This document shows positions 1 through 10,821 of a stretch of DNA of 64,000 nt, in pieces. Both the position numbers and the translations under genes were made by a program. This DNA is from Thereva unica. Lineage: Eukaryota; Arthropoda; Insecta; Diptera; Therevidae. Every line of letters starts with the position of its first letter. The first letter of the stretch is position 1. The notes under the pieces are model-generated. The model had not been told where the DNA came from, searched no databases, and saw only the letters and a list, made by a program, of their open reading frames with translations. The DNA lies in NCBI GenBank assembly GCA_949987705.1, contig OX465283.1, forward strand, positions 94,723,813 to 94,787,812, in the 5' to 3' direction.

Positions 1-350
1 TAGGTCCTAACACAACAACTATCTCCTACGCATTTCTTGTAAGAATGATATTGCAATAAAATTCCTGCTGATAAAACTTTGACATGCAATATTTCAAATT
101 GCAATTGCAGACAAATTGATCGTGTAGCCCCGGGTTACTCGTGTTACTTCTTTTTAGGACAGGATATATAATATCAGTTCTTTTTTCATTGTCGTCTTTT
201 TTTGGCGTTTATGCTCGGATGTTTTGTTTGCGTGGTGTTAGTTTTAAGTTTTAAATTATGGTTTAACTTAAAAGTGTTTAGTTTTATTTATTATTCTTTT
301 TAGTTTTTCTATTATTTCTATTATTCTTTTTAGTTTTATTTATTTTTTAA
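1..350. repeat. Inverted duplicate of sequence at 40.7-43.15 kb
   Basis: Read on the - strand, bases 1-134 match 43019-43154 almost base for base. Bases about 150-350 match 41895-41778 followed by 40731-40670. Between these blocks the distal copy carries about 1.1 kb (41896-43005) that is absent here, and a further insertion at 40732-41777. The duplicate runs off the window start, so its full extent is unknown. No coding potential is seen. The block contains the terminus with the core CTACACGATCAA, shared with the TIR element at 43012-43768. Confidence 0.75.
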
Positions 351-655
351 TTAGTGTTTATTTACATGTTGTGTCATCATTTTTTTAATGTTCATTGCTT
401 GTGTACTTTCGTGTTTCTTTTAGAGTAAAATGGAATTCTTTAAAAAGTGTGTTTTTTTTTGGAATTAAAATTTTTTGATTGTTTTTGATAAATAATTCAG
501 GTTATTTTTGCGAATATTTAGTGTTGTTGTTTCGCGCTGAAACATAACATAATGTCAAAAAATCACAAACACTATATGGGAAAATTTAAAACTACGAGAA
601 AAGTCGATCGTAAATACGTCATTCAGTTTTTGGCTTCTCCTGCAAAATTTCAATT
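351..655. other. AT-rich stretch without a gene
   Basis: T-rich and A-rich DNA with no open reading frame, repeat pair or RNA gene that I can support. Confidence 0.5.
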
Positions 656-660
656 TGTGT

Positions 661-1000
661 AATTAGATCGTTTTGTTCGCCGGCTCCTCAAAGAAGTAAA
701 TAAAAGAATTGTTAATAGAGAAACTTATATTATAAAACAATTAATATCAGAAAGGATGATTCCAAAGGAATTCAAACAATCTGTGATTGTCCCTATCAGT
801 AAGATTAAGGGAAGTGCAAAATGCAGTGCTCTTAGAACAATAAATACTCTTCTAATAATAGAAAAACTAGCAAAAAGAATTGTATTTGAAACATTAATAA
901 ATCATATTAAAAGAAAATAGGTTATTGACGGAACATCAATTGGCATTTACGGAACGTACTGAATCAAGCCTCAGTTCAAATAGTGGTTACGACCAATGGG
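661..1000 (+). pseudogene. Non-LTR retrotransposon reverse transcriptase remnant
   Basis: The + strand translation reads through motifs typical of the first part of a LINE reverse transcriptase: a segment with IPKEFKQSVIVPISKIKGS, then a degenerate version of the conserved R-P-I-N-x-L block (LRTINTLLIIEKLAKR). It then shifts frame after a TAG near 918 and resumes with LLTEHQLAF, the start of the next RT block. Only about 110 residues remain, with no catalytic F/YADD box and no endonuclease. It is therefore a short, frameshifted fragment of an old LINE unlike the intact LINE at 55.9-59.4 kb. The clade cannot be fixed from so little sequence. Confidence 0.6.
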
Positions 1001-1061
1001 CTGGCATACATAGATCGTAATGTCAACACTAAAAACCGGATTTTTATGATACTCTCGGCGT

Positions 1062-1086
1062 CACTGACATATAGAAATGGACTGCT
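1062..1086. repeat. Single MITE terminus, CACTGACATATAG type
   Basis: This 25 bp sequence matches the terminal inverted repeat of the hAT-like MITE at 50798-51244 with one difference. No partner terminus is visible before element X begins, so this is a truncated copy. Bases 1087-1327 otherwise hold nothing I recognise. Confidence 0.45.
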
Positions 1087-1323
1087 CATCAGCAATTATT
1101 CCCATACAAACCGATAGCACCAAAAAGGTATAGTCGACTCGCTCATCCATAAGCCCCTTTTTACCCTGAACTCAAATTTCGGTTATTTTCAGTGCATTCA
1201 CTGGTAGAAGTAAAATCAGGTAGTGCCAAACCTGAAAAGCAAAGAAAATTGACATTTCTCTTTGACAGTTCTCTTTGACAGTTCTTTGCATAGCACGGAG
1301 TCCACGTTCAATTATTATTAATC

Positions 1324-1327
1324 GTTT
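1324..1327. repeat. Left target-site duplication of element X
   Basis: GTTT directly before the TGTAACGG start of the X 5' LTR. It is repeated at 28895-28898 directly after the 3' LTR end CACATTACA. Confidence 0.8.
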
Positions 1328-1550
1328 TGTAACGGCAAGCTATATCCTTAATGAAAATACACCCTGTAGCCACTATAAAATTTGTGGGATTTTTTTTGGA
1401 GAAATTGAAAGCGGGTAGGCGAAAAAAAATAAATGAAGAAAAGATTAGGAATTTTTTTGGGGAGTGAGATTTGAATTATCATATAAAGAGGACGGTGCAT
1501 TTTTTGGGGAAACTTTTTTGAAAAAAAAAAAAAAAGAAAAAGAAAAATAA

Positions 1551-2042
1551 TGTTACGTTTTTTACGGCTTAACGGATTCGTAGGATTAATTAAGGAATAC
1601 ACTTTTTAATTATCCACACAAAATTTATTTATTACGAAACAAAACACAATTTAATTACAAACACAATTCTTACAGTTCACTATAATCACTTTCAAATTTA
1701 CTATCTCGCACTATTAAATTCTATCTATCGCTTTATAGTTCACTTTTAAATCACTACTTTTCACTGTTCTCACTTTAAAACACTTTTATCGCCTTTCAAA
1801 TCAAAACTCACTCGATAGCGGCTGCCAGGCGCTTTTATATAGGCAGCTCCACCTTTGTCTACTTTCTGGAACCTTCGTTTTCTGGTTCCTTGTGGTATGT
1901 TCTATGTTTCTTTTAGTTTCGACCAGCTTGAAGTTGTCTTCGCTTATCGCTCGTTAGTTTAGTACATAAATTCTTAATTCAGACAACAACCGAAAATCGT
2001 TGATTCATCCTCTCGACAAACAGAAGGCGCATAATCATCACA
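1551..2042 (-). repeat. 3' LTR of Gypsy copy A
   Basis: 492 bp, TG...CA ends on either strand. It differs from the other LTR of this copy at only a few positions noticed by eye (for example near 1594, 1792 and 2024). A TATATAAAAG box in the sense direction lies near 1840. Confidence 0.9.
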
Positions 2043-2053
2043 TTGCCCCCTTC

Positions 2054-4747
2054 TTAGGACTGTTCGTCCCGAACAGTTGTCCATCCTGGATCCGGCTGAT
2101 GATATGGGCACAGCCTGTCTATGTGCACAATCTTCTTCTTTGCTTTGGGTCCTTGTTGAATCCTGTAGACCACATCGTTGATCCGTGTTAGGATTTTATA
2201 GGGCCCCTCCCACTGGCGCTGAAGTTTCGGAGACTCGCCTTTTCGTCGTCGAGGGTTGAATAGCCAAACGAGATCACCTTCCTGGTATCCGCTACAGTTT
2301 GCTCGGAGGTCGTACCTTGGTTTCATCCTATCACTGGCCGTCTTAGGATTCTCCCTTCCGATTTTCTCAACTGAGGTCCCGACGTTGTATTGTCGCGTTT
2401 CTTCTTTCGCTCTGACTCGAGGGCTCTTACTGCCGGCACAAACTGCACATTTACGACACCAGTTCGTAACATCCTCCCGCATATGAAGCCAATAGAATCG
2501 CTCCTTTACTTTTGCCAGAGATTTGTTGACTCCCAAATGTCCTCCTGACGGGCTATTATGACACTCCTCGAGAATATCTGTTATTCCAGCACGAGGGACC
2601 AGCACCTGCATTCGATGAGAGGTACCATCAGCTGTTTCCCATTTGCGCTTCAATACTCCTCCTTCGATATGCAATGAATCCCATTGGGCCCAATAGCTCT
2701 TCAGGATTTCACTTCTCTCTGCGATGTCTTTCCATTTAGGTTCTCGTTGTGTTCTTTCCATGACAAAATCGCAGAAATGTCCGGGTCGTCGCGTTGCGCA
2801 TCTCGAATTCCTTGGTCCTCATATTTTATGCTTGGCTCAGCAGTCGTCTTTTGACACTTTTCCTCAATACGCCAACGATACTTAAAACCTGGTTCGCGTG
2901 GTCGCCGGGACAGTGCAGTATCCATTGGAATTCCCCGGTTGCGGTGTTTCATCATCAATTCTCCAAGGTCCAATAGTATTCCGTGTGTTGTCATAAAGTC
3001 CAAACCAAGAATACACTCGTCTACTATGTCAGCTACCAGGAACGAATGTGTAAACTTAATGTCGCGAGTACCACGTCCATCATTGTTTCCCCATGTAATT
3101 TCACTGGCTCTCCTGTTACAGTTTTCAGGATGTACTGGTCCGCGCTTTTCAGCCACTTTCTACCGACCAATCAGCCCTGATGACAGATCTTGAAGCACCT
3201 GTATCCACGGTAATTGTGTATTGTTCATCACCAACTTTTCCCTCGATGACAAGGCTGTTGTTGCCACGCTGCAGTTGGGTGATGTTGACGATGACATCAG
3301 GGGTCTCCATTTTCCCCACTAACTCCCTCCGGTCGCCTTTCTGCCGTTGTCCACATTTTTCACAGTATGTTGAGCCACTCCTACTCCCTGGCGATTCCAC
3401 TCTCCTTCGCTTTCGGCAACTCCTTTGTAAATGGCCCGGCTCGCCACAGTTCCAGCATCGTAGACGACGACGTACTTCCGAGGTGTTGACTCGATGGCAA
3501 ATGTTCTCAGTCATATTGATTCCCCTGAGGTGGACCGTATTCCTTGTTGCTTGCTTCGCTGCCTGGTATGCCAGAGCATATGCCAGAACTTCTGCTGTAG
3601 TCTTCTTTCCAGCCAATCTGGCCGCTTGTTGTAGGAACCGATCGGTAAATGAGTTAAGGAAAGCCTCTCTTGCTACTTCGTTGATGTAGTCTTGGCTGAA
3701 GCTAGGATAAGCCAGATGCACTAACCTCTCGATATCGGCGCATTGTTGTTGTAAAGTTTCTCCTGGCTTTTGAAGTCGATTGCGAAGTTGAAGTCGATAA
3801 ACCTCTTGCATGTGCTGATCACCGTAACGCATTTCCAGCGCTTGAACTAAGAACCCGTAGCTGTTGCGGTGTTCTGCTGGTATTGACTGCAATATTTCTG
3901 CTGCTGTGCCCCTTAGTGACAACGTTAAGACCGTTGCTTTCTCCTCCTCAGTCCAGAAATTGCCTGCTGCTGCTGCTTCGAATTGGAGCTTATAAGTAGA
4001 CCATGGGCTTTGCCCGTCGAAAGTTGGAGGCTGCAATTTTCTAACACCGATGACTTCGTGGGATGCCGTCACTGGGTGATGAATCTTTACTCTTTCCAGG
4101 TCCGCTCTGACCGATTCTAGTTCCATTTTTAACTTTTCATCATTTTCCCTCATGGAATTTTCGAGCTTCTCCAGATCATTCCTTACATTTTCCTTGATGG
4201 AAGATTCGAGACTTTCCAGATCATTCCTTACATTTTCTTTCATGTTATTCAGCTGGCTCCTCTGTTCTTCCATCGACTCTTTGAGCTCTGGTAACGAGCG
4301 TTCATGAGCTACTGCTAACAATTTCTGTTCGTCTTTTAGTGCCATCACTTCAGCCTTGATCTCTATTGTCGCTTCCCTCATATCTGCTGACGACCGTTCT
4401 TGGGCTTCTTTCATCTCGGTTGTCGCTTCTTTCATCTCGGTTGTCGCTTCCTTCATCACTGCTGATGCACGCTCTTGCGCTTCTTTCAACTCTGCTGATG
4501 ACCGTTCTTGCGCTTCTTTCATCACCATCAATGTCTTAAGAAGTTCTGCCATACTAACTGTCGCTTCTTCTGGCTCTGCTTCTTACTCACCTTCAAACAT
4601 GTAGGTTTCAGGATCCTTCCCTTCGTTTACCATAGCTTCTCGAAGCAGGGCGGTTAGGGAACTTTTAACCCCCACCGTTGACAACGAACGTTTACTTAAT
4701 TCTCTTTTCAACTCTACAGTGCGCAAATCCACTAGCTTTCGACCCAT
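2054..4747 (-). pseudogene. Gag-protease-integrase-ends polyprotein, broken (copy A)
   Basis: On the - strand the gene starts at the ATG at 4745-4747 with MGRKLVDLRTVELKRELSKR, a stretch that fits the SAP-domain consensus. A long coiled-coil follows with repeats of the type KEAQERSSA, then the Gag core, a CCHC knuckle (CWNCGEPGHLQRSC), a second CEKCGQ motif and an aspartic protease site VDTGASRSVI. After protease, sequence resembling the end of RNase H (TALSRRP) joins the integrase zinc domain and its C-terminal tail with a WEGPYKIL motif. A TAA at about 4583-4585, a disrupted stretch after the protease site (about 3149-3160, lacking part of what copy B has at 46609-46713), and a 1-base deletion near 2735 break the frame. 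The deletion of RT/RNase H and of the integrase core matches copy B, so it predates these copies. Confidence 0.85.
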
Positions 4748-4839
4748 TTTATTAGTAAGTCCTTATTTCTCACGCACAAAATTTAAATTCCAGTCACAAT
4801 TATTGTTCAAGTTCACTTATTTCACTTATCTCTTAATTA

Positions 4840-4857
4840 ATCCCACTTCTGACACCA
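4840..4857 (-). promoter_or_regulatory. Primer-binding site, tRNA-Leu type (copy A)
   Basis: On the - strand TGGTGTCAGAAGTGGGAT begins two bases after the 5' LTR. It is complementary to the 3' end of an insect-type tRNA-Leu (…TCCCACTTCTGACA plus CCA), from memory of that tRNA family. The identical site is at 44951-44968 in copy B. Confidence 0.75.
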
Positions 4858-4859
4858 AT

Positions 4860-5351
4860 TGTTACGTTTTTTACGGCTTAACGGATTCGTAGGATTAATT
4901 AAGAAATACACTTTTTAATTATCCACACAAAATTTATTTATTACGAAACAAAACACAATTTAATTACAAACACAATTCTTACAGTTCACTATAATCACTT
5001 TCAAATTTACTATCTCGCACTATTAAATTCTATCTATCGCTTTATAGTTCACTTTTAAATCACTACTTTTCACTGTTCTCACTTTAAAACACTTTTATCG
5101 CTTTTCAAATCAAAACTCACTCGATAGCGGCTGCCAGGCGCTTTTATATAGGCAGCTCCACCTTTGTCTACTTTCTGGAACCTTCGTTTTCTGGTTCCTT
5201 GTGGTATGTTCTATGTTTCTTTTAGTTTCGACCAGCTTGAAGTTGTCTTCGCTTATCGCTCGTTAGTTTAGTACATAAATTCTTAATTCAGACAACAACC
5301 GAAAATCGTTGATTCATCCTCTCGACAAACAGATGGCGCATAATCATCACA
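4860..5351 (-). repeat. 5' LTR of Gypsy copy A
   Basis: 492 bp, near-identical to 1551-2042. It is the promoter LTR for this - strand element, with the TATA-like TATATAAAAG on the sense strand near 5148. Confidence 0.9.
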
Positions 5352-5580
5352 ATAAGTTTTTTTTAAATTTTTATAAAGAAAAAAAAATCAGGTGCGGTCA
5401 TGGGACCCCCGTCAGGAACGAAGTTCCTTACGATTTTTCTACAACTGCGAATGTAACTCCAAATAAAATCTGAATATTTTATTTATTTTTACTTTATACC
5501 ATTTTTCAAGCAAATAATGTAAAGGATCGAATCAAATCAAAAATTTAATTTAATATTTTAGGAAAATATTCATTATAATA

Positions 5581-6525
5581 TTAACATTCCAAAACTTTCC
5601 AAAAAAAAATTTCAAATTTTATCACCAATTGTAACATAGAAATTATTGGCTTATGATAACTATAATAAGATGCATATACTTCCGAATCAATTTTGTCCAA
5701 GAATCTTGGAAAAACGGCATCAACTGTAGTACAGTATTTCGTTGTGTACTGTGCTGGATCATTATTCATACTCAAATTAAATGTGTCAGATAAAAAGGAT
5801 GTGAAGATTTTAAATTTGTCTTTATTTTAACAAGGATCGATGAATAAATTAATATCCTCAATCTTTTGATTTGGTGATATATAAACAGCTACAATAACTA
5901 TTTCATGATCGTTTCTTATTTTACAAATCACTGAACAAATGTCTCCAACTGATGAATGTCTAGTACTCAATGCACTCATGTTTGACAAAATAGTTTCCAT
6001 ATTTGGTTGGCAAATGTTGACACTATCTTTATAGTTTTGGTATATTGCGACCCCACCTGCATGAATACATATTGTCTCGTTTATAATGAGAAATGCAATT
6101 GTTTCAGTAAGTAATAGAATATTACAATTTTCAGTAACTGGATCAATGAAATTTAAAATATGATTTTTTAAACTTTGGCAATTAAAAGTTAATACTGAAA
6201 GACCTATTTTGTTACAAATCATATCCAAAACCATTTGCGTTCTGTTCTGCAATGTGTTTAAAGATAATCTTTGAAATTCTTGCAGCAATTTCTCTGTTGA
6301 TCTAGCTTGCTTTCGATTATGATAAAACTTAAATTTCGTTGGATCATCTTGAGGTGTTACAATATATAAATTTTCTATATTTGTTGCACGAGATAACGCA
6401 ACGTATACAAGTTCTTGGGAATGATCTTTGCTGTACTCGTAAACAATTTCACTGAAAGTTCCACCCTGCGATTTATGTATGCTCATAGCGCAAGCCGCAA
6501 TTAAAGGTGGTGTTCCACTTATCAT
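5581..6525 (-). pseudogene. Helentron helicase C-terminus plus endonuclease, broken
   Basis: The - strand translation opens with the end of a PIF1-type Helitron helicase: SIHKSQGGTF (motif V region) and VYVALSRATNIENLYIV (motif VI). It runs without a break into an AP-like endonuclease domain (LSVLTFNCQSLKNH, then AGGVAIYQNY and VIVAVYISPNQ). A stop near 5827 and loss of the central GDFN-containing block separate it from the domain's end (CTTVDAVFPRFLD … SYHKP) at 5581-5775. An endonuclease fused downstream of the helicase is the signature of Helentron proteins, where cleavage would act in transposition. Its upstream edge is cut abruptly by tandem repeats at 6527. It is non-functional. Confidence 0.75.
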
Positions 6526-6526
6526 A

Positions 6527-6990
6527 CCCTTTCATTTGATACCCATGTCGAGGGAACTGTGAAGAAAATGGTAATCCGCCCTCTTGAGATGGCCGCCATG
6601 AATATAAAGACATAGCCTACTGCATTCTACTTATAATGCCCTTTCATTTGATACCCATGTCGAGGGAGTGGTGAAGAAAATGGTAATCCGCCCTTTTGAG
6701 ATGACCGCCATGGACCAAACGATATATTGAATATACTATATTGCTTATGGTGTTCTACTTATCATACTCTTTCATTTGATACCCATGTCGAGGGCACTGT
6801 GAAGAAAATGGTAATCCGCCCTCTTGAGATAACCGCCATGGACCAAACGATATATTGAGTATACTATATTGCTTATGGTGTTCTACTTATCATATCTTTT
6901 CATTGGATACCCATGTCGAAGGGGTTGTGAAGAATATTTCAATCCGCCTTCCTGAGCGGCCTCCATGGATCTAAAGGTATATACTATATT
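6527..6990. repeat. Tandem repeat, 112-126 bp units (GATACCCATGTCGAGG core)
   Basis: Four diverged units, with CTTTTCATTTGATACCC-like starts near 6530, 6640, 6767 and 6893. Each continues through GAAGAAAATGGTAATCCGCC and a GACCGCCATG segment. The same family forms the array at 29.88-30.81 kb and the palindrome at 30.39-31.85 kb, and lends a short core to the repeats at 35.2-36.1 kb. Confidence 0.8.
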
Positions 6991-7533
6991 GCATTGTTAT
7001 GGGAGCTAAAGCTGTGTGCAAAATTTCAGCATGAAAGGATACCCGGAAGTATTTGTAAAATCGATTGCAAAATTTGTTCCTTGAAGAAAACAGTAATCCG
7101 TCCTCTTGAGATCACGGCCATGAATCTGATGGTATAACTGGTATACCATAGTGCATTGTCGTCGGAGGTGAAGCTGTGTGCAAAATTTCAGGGTGATCGG
7201 GTAACCAGAAGTATTCAAAAAATCGATTGCAAGATTTGTACCGGACAAACAGACAGACAAGAAGCATAAGCATCTATCCTCGATAATGACCAATGCAAAA
7301 AGTGTGCACGTTCGTCATGCATGACACTTGGCATCATCATTTCTTCCTATAGCTATCGGTGCAAATTGATTCGAATTTCTAAAGAAAAACACTGCATTCT
7401 GATTTAATAAATTCACAAATTGCCTACTGGGATCGATACTCGCACGCATACATACACAAAATATCGCATTTTGTTACGTGACGATTTCTCCCAATTCACT
7501 CTACCCGCAAGCCGCGTTAAGGAACTTCGTTCC
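6991..7533. repeat. Helentron 1 5' region with a duplicated AAGCTGTGTGCAAAATTTCAG block
   Basis: Two diverged copies of a block of about 145 bp begin with AGCTGTGTGCAAAATTTCAG near 7009 and 7167. The terminal sequence ends in the GGAACGAAGTTCC palindrome (- strand). It is non-coding. Confidence 0.6.
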
Positions 7534-9054
7534 AAAAAAAGTTAAGCCTAGTTGGAGATATAAAGAAATTTTTTTAAAACAACAAAACAAAAAAAACAAA
7601 TAACAATAAAGGTGCTCGAACAAGAACATTAAATTTTTTTGGGAAGTTGCACTTCTGAAGGTCTTGTTGCACGGAGAATAATTTTGGTTGGAGAATAACG
7701 TAGTGACGAATGTTGGCTGGAGGACCGTCATAATCAAGCTTTTGGGGAACAAGGAAGAAGCTGTTCGGAAGAGCGAACATAATATTGGAGGGTGAACCAG
7801 TCATTGGCTGTAGTAGTGTAAGAGGACGACCGCAAAGGTAAAAATGTGGTCGTGAAGATCCGGATACGCACAAGGTAATATAGTTGATAATATATAGAAG
7901 TTATTTAGAGCAAGAGAAGTGCTCTATGTTCAGCAGTTAAAAGGGTCCCATTACTAGGGAGGACATTCATATATGTGGAGTCGGACCGGACTGATTGTTA
8001 ATTTATAAGATGTCATTTGAAAAAAACTTAAACCAATTTTTTTATTTAATTTTATTAATGTTCCTTAATTTTTGTTGATACACTTCCTAATTTAGAGGGG
8101 ACATCGTCCCAAATTAGCATTATTTTCATTGAGGTAAATACAAATAATGGATAAATATGGGAGATAGGATACTTTTTTTTGGTTTGATGGAATTATAGTC
8201 TAGTTTTTGTATACCTTAAACACTTTCAACGCAGTGGTTAATTTTTTTGTGGTTTTGTAATCGTTACTGTTGTGTGTGATTGAAATCGTTGGTTAATTTT
8301 TTTGTTCAATGTTGTACTTTGATTATATAATTGAGTTTTACCCTTGAATTCGCATTCAAGATTTTTTTTCGATAATTCTTGTTGGGATTGTGTTTTTTTT
8401 TCAATGTTGGTTAATATAAGTAGTAACAGGAATTGACTTTGTGTGTACCGGAGACGCGTACTTGCCAGGACGGGTTTTCTTTTTTTCTTCTTTTTCTGGA
8501 AATTAATTCACAGCTGTAGGCTATTGACATAAGGTTTTAATTTTTTTATCTTGTTGTTTCTTTCGTTGTACATGTGCTGAGAAAAAAAACAAAAATAAAA
8601 AAACACAACATTGTAGAAAATTAAATAAAAATAATCTTTTACCAGAATTAAAATAATGTTTCTTGAAAAAAAAAGAATTTACCATTGTTTAGCTTGCACA
8701 TGATGGAAGGTTAAGGTCATGATGGCTTAGCGGCGGACGATGCTTTTCTCTCCAGAAGTTTTTTTTTTCAGCAAATACTCGACCCAATTCAGATGGGCTC
8801 TCGGCGTCCGCCTTGAAGGGAGGAGCTCCTATCTGGTGGTGATGCAGCAGGTTGGATGGTACTTCCGGGTTCTCACCAACCCACGACCCCCCGGCGAACC
8901 AGCACTACTCTTGGGGCCCGGAGTACTGTCTGTTTAATTTTCAGATGGTTTTTTGGTAAAGTTGTTCAAGTGTCCAAATTGTTTTTTTGTTTTTTTTTTG
9001 GATGTGGATCTGAGGTTGGCCTCTTCGGGCAACCAACCCTAGGTTCACATTACA

Positions 9055-9882
9055 AATGGCGCCCAACGTTGGCTTCTATGCCCTCTTTAGTCCTATACGG
9101 ACCATATTCTTTATAATAGCGAAATTGTTTTCGGTATGTTTGGCATACCAAAGAGGTCTTCACGGCTTAAGTCTTTATTTTTGGGTTTTGAATTTGATTT
9201 TGTTGTTGCATCACCACGTACGTTTAGGGTTCGCCGTGGGGCTAAGCTAGTACCGCGATGACTTAGTCCCTACCACTTCCTTCGTCTTAACCCTGTCCAA
9301 ATTATGCGTTAATTTTCTTTTGTTTTCATCTTTCGTCTGATCCATAACGCGGTAGCTTCTTCCATTTTTGGTTTCTTCTGACTTCCAGTCCTGTCCTCAC
9401 CTACCCGGCTTGCTAACAAGTGAGATATCGCTTGGCTATGCGGAGGGTGAGGCCAGCGGTGATTGGACTACCCTGTTTCTTAGTTCGGCGTCTTTGGTAT
9501 CAGACGTGATATCGCCTGCCACTGCGTCGGACTGTGATCAGGGTTATCTCTCAACGTTATCATTTTTTATTTTAATTCTTTTTTTCCTGGTGGGTTTTGG
9601 GGATGTTCCGCTGGCTCCGTCTGGCTAACAGGCGCCATCGCCTGGCACTGCGCCCAATGGAACCTTCCTGCAGCTCATTCGGACTCGATTTAAAGTTTTT
9701 TTTTCGTTTCATTTCTGTTCCGCTGATCCATCCTTCCTGAAGACATGCAGAGTTGCTATTCAGTCGTGGGTGGACAGCAGAGAGATGTCTAAATTTTTGG
9801 AAGAAGCTTCCTTATTGTTTCGAGGGCGTCCCTTGAAGGGGGACGTGGAGTGCTGGAGATGGGAAGAATTTGTTAGAGGGAT
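9055..9882 (+). other. Leader of element X before the BEL insertion
   Basis: An untranslated-type leader of T-rich DNA with no gag-like domain. From about 9626 an open frame runs into the BEL insertion point. It includes SWVDSREMSKFLEE and LFRGRPLKGDVECWRWEEF, and after BEL is skipped it continues at 18492 and stops at TGA 18547-18549. I do not recognise the product. It may be a small leader ORF or chance. Confidence 0.4.
9057..9074 (+). promoter_or_regulatory. Primer-binding site of element X, tRNA-Lys type
   Basis: TGGCGCCCAACGTTGGCT starts two bases after the 5' LTR. The first 13 bases (TGGCGCCCAACGT) are complementary to the 3' end of insect-type tRNA-Lys(CTT) with its CCA; the rest has drifted. 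Confidence 0.75.
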
Positions 9883-10821
9883 TGTTAGGGCTTAGAATGC
9901 CTAAAACTCAATGGACTGCAGGGCAACTTAGAAATAAACCAAGTTTAACTCTTCCAACTTTATTTACAATTCTCAATTTTCACAATTTATAAATTCAATT
10001 TAAATTAATTCTTCACAATTCTAAGTTCAATATATTTTACATTCACTGGATACTAACTTCAAGCTATTTAATAAAACATTTATCAGGTTTAGTTTAGATA
10101 AAATAATAATTCAAGTTTATTTATATTTCACTTAATTAAATCAATTCATTAGTACACTTAAAATTAATATTAATAGTCACTCTTGATTAAATTGCTTTAT
10201 TATGCTTGACTTGGTTATTCTTGATTTCCAGCAATATTGCCGTTGCTGAATCTGAGACTGGATGTTGCTGGAGCTGCTGTTGTAGGTTCGTTTAGTTACT
10301 CGTACTAGATGCTGCCTCTAAGTACGCCAATATTGGGAGGGCTGAAATTCAATATTAATTAGAAATATTCTTTTAATTTAAACGCCACTTGATATTTCAG
10401 ATTACTATGATTTGAAAACTAGGAATGTACATTAACTCGTCACGTAAAATGTACAATTGGCAGTTTACAGGTATTTAGGAGTTGGGATAATTTACATGAA
10501 CTCGACTCGTTCCATGTAAACCAAGTTGGATTTCGATTAATTTACACCAACTCGATACGTTAGATGTAAATTATTATTTGAGATTACATGAACTCGACAC
10601 GTTCCATGTACCTTGGGTTGAGATCACTTGTTTATTAGAATTTCTTCGAGCTCGAATCGCAACGAAGATCAATTGTGATCTGAAATTTTCGATCGACTGG
10701 CTGCGCTATATATTTCATTCCTGACAATGGCAATTTTTTGGAAGGCAATGTGGGGGGGGGCCATTGGAATTGGAATTTGCTTCAATTATAGTGTATGTGT
10801 CCCTTCTTGTTATGTATATCC

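Larger units (their letters stand above)
1551..5351 (-). mobile_element. Non-autonomous Gypsy retrotransposon, copy A
   Basis: A 3801 bp element on the - strand with two 492 bp LTRs. It is flanked by ATAA (1547-1550 and 5352-5355), the 4 bp duplication usual for Gypsy elements. The uninterrupted site is preserved in the other X LTR near 25010, which confirms the boundaries. PBS (4840-4857) and polypurine tract (purine-rich GAAGGGGGCAA on the - strand at 2043-2053) are present. The internal region encodes Gag, protease and integrase ends but no reverse transcriptase, RNase H or integrase core, exactly as in copy B (44477-48209). Confidence 0.9.
5388..7533 (-). mobile_element. Helentron 1, internally deleted derivative
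   Basis: Boundaries come from comparison with the uninterrupted X LTR at 25021-25050. The extra DNA starts with TCAGGTGCGG and ends with CTTCGTTCC, inserted in a poly-A run with no target duplication that can be distinguished. Read on the - strand, the 5' end begins GGAACGAAGTTCC, and the 3' end carries the same short palindrome shortly before GGGTCCCATGACCGCACCTGA-like sequence. Short related palindromes at both ends and insertion into A/T runs are Helentron (Helitron-like type 2) features. Inside are the C-terminal parts of the Rep/Helicase-endonuclease protein (5581-6525), a tandem repeat array (6527-6990) and repeated non-coding sequence (6990-7300). The Rep domain and most of the helicase are missing. 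Confidence 0.75.
1328..9054 (+). repeat. 5' LTR of element X, split by two insertions
   Basis: LTR pieces lie at 1328-1550, 5356-5387 and 7534-9054 (about 1776 bp net). They align in order with 24790-26179 plus 28517-28894 in the 3' LTR (about 1768 bp). The interruptions are Gypsy A with its ATAA duplication and Helentron 1. The + strand of the T-rich LTR gives only spurious ORFs. Confidence 0.85.

Noticed and set aside
7574..7873. 99-codon ORF repeated identically at 25076-25375
   Set aside because: It lies in the LTR of element X, antisense. It is repeated only because the LTR is duplicated, and has no known motif.
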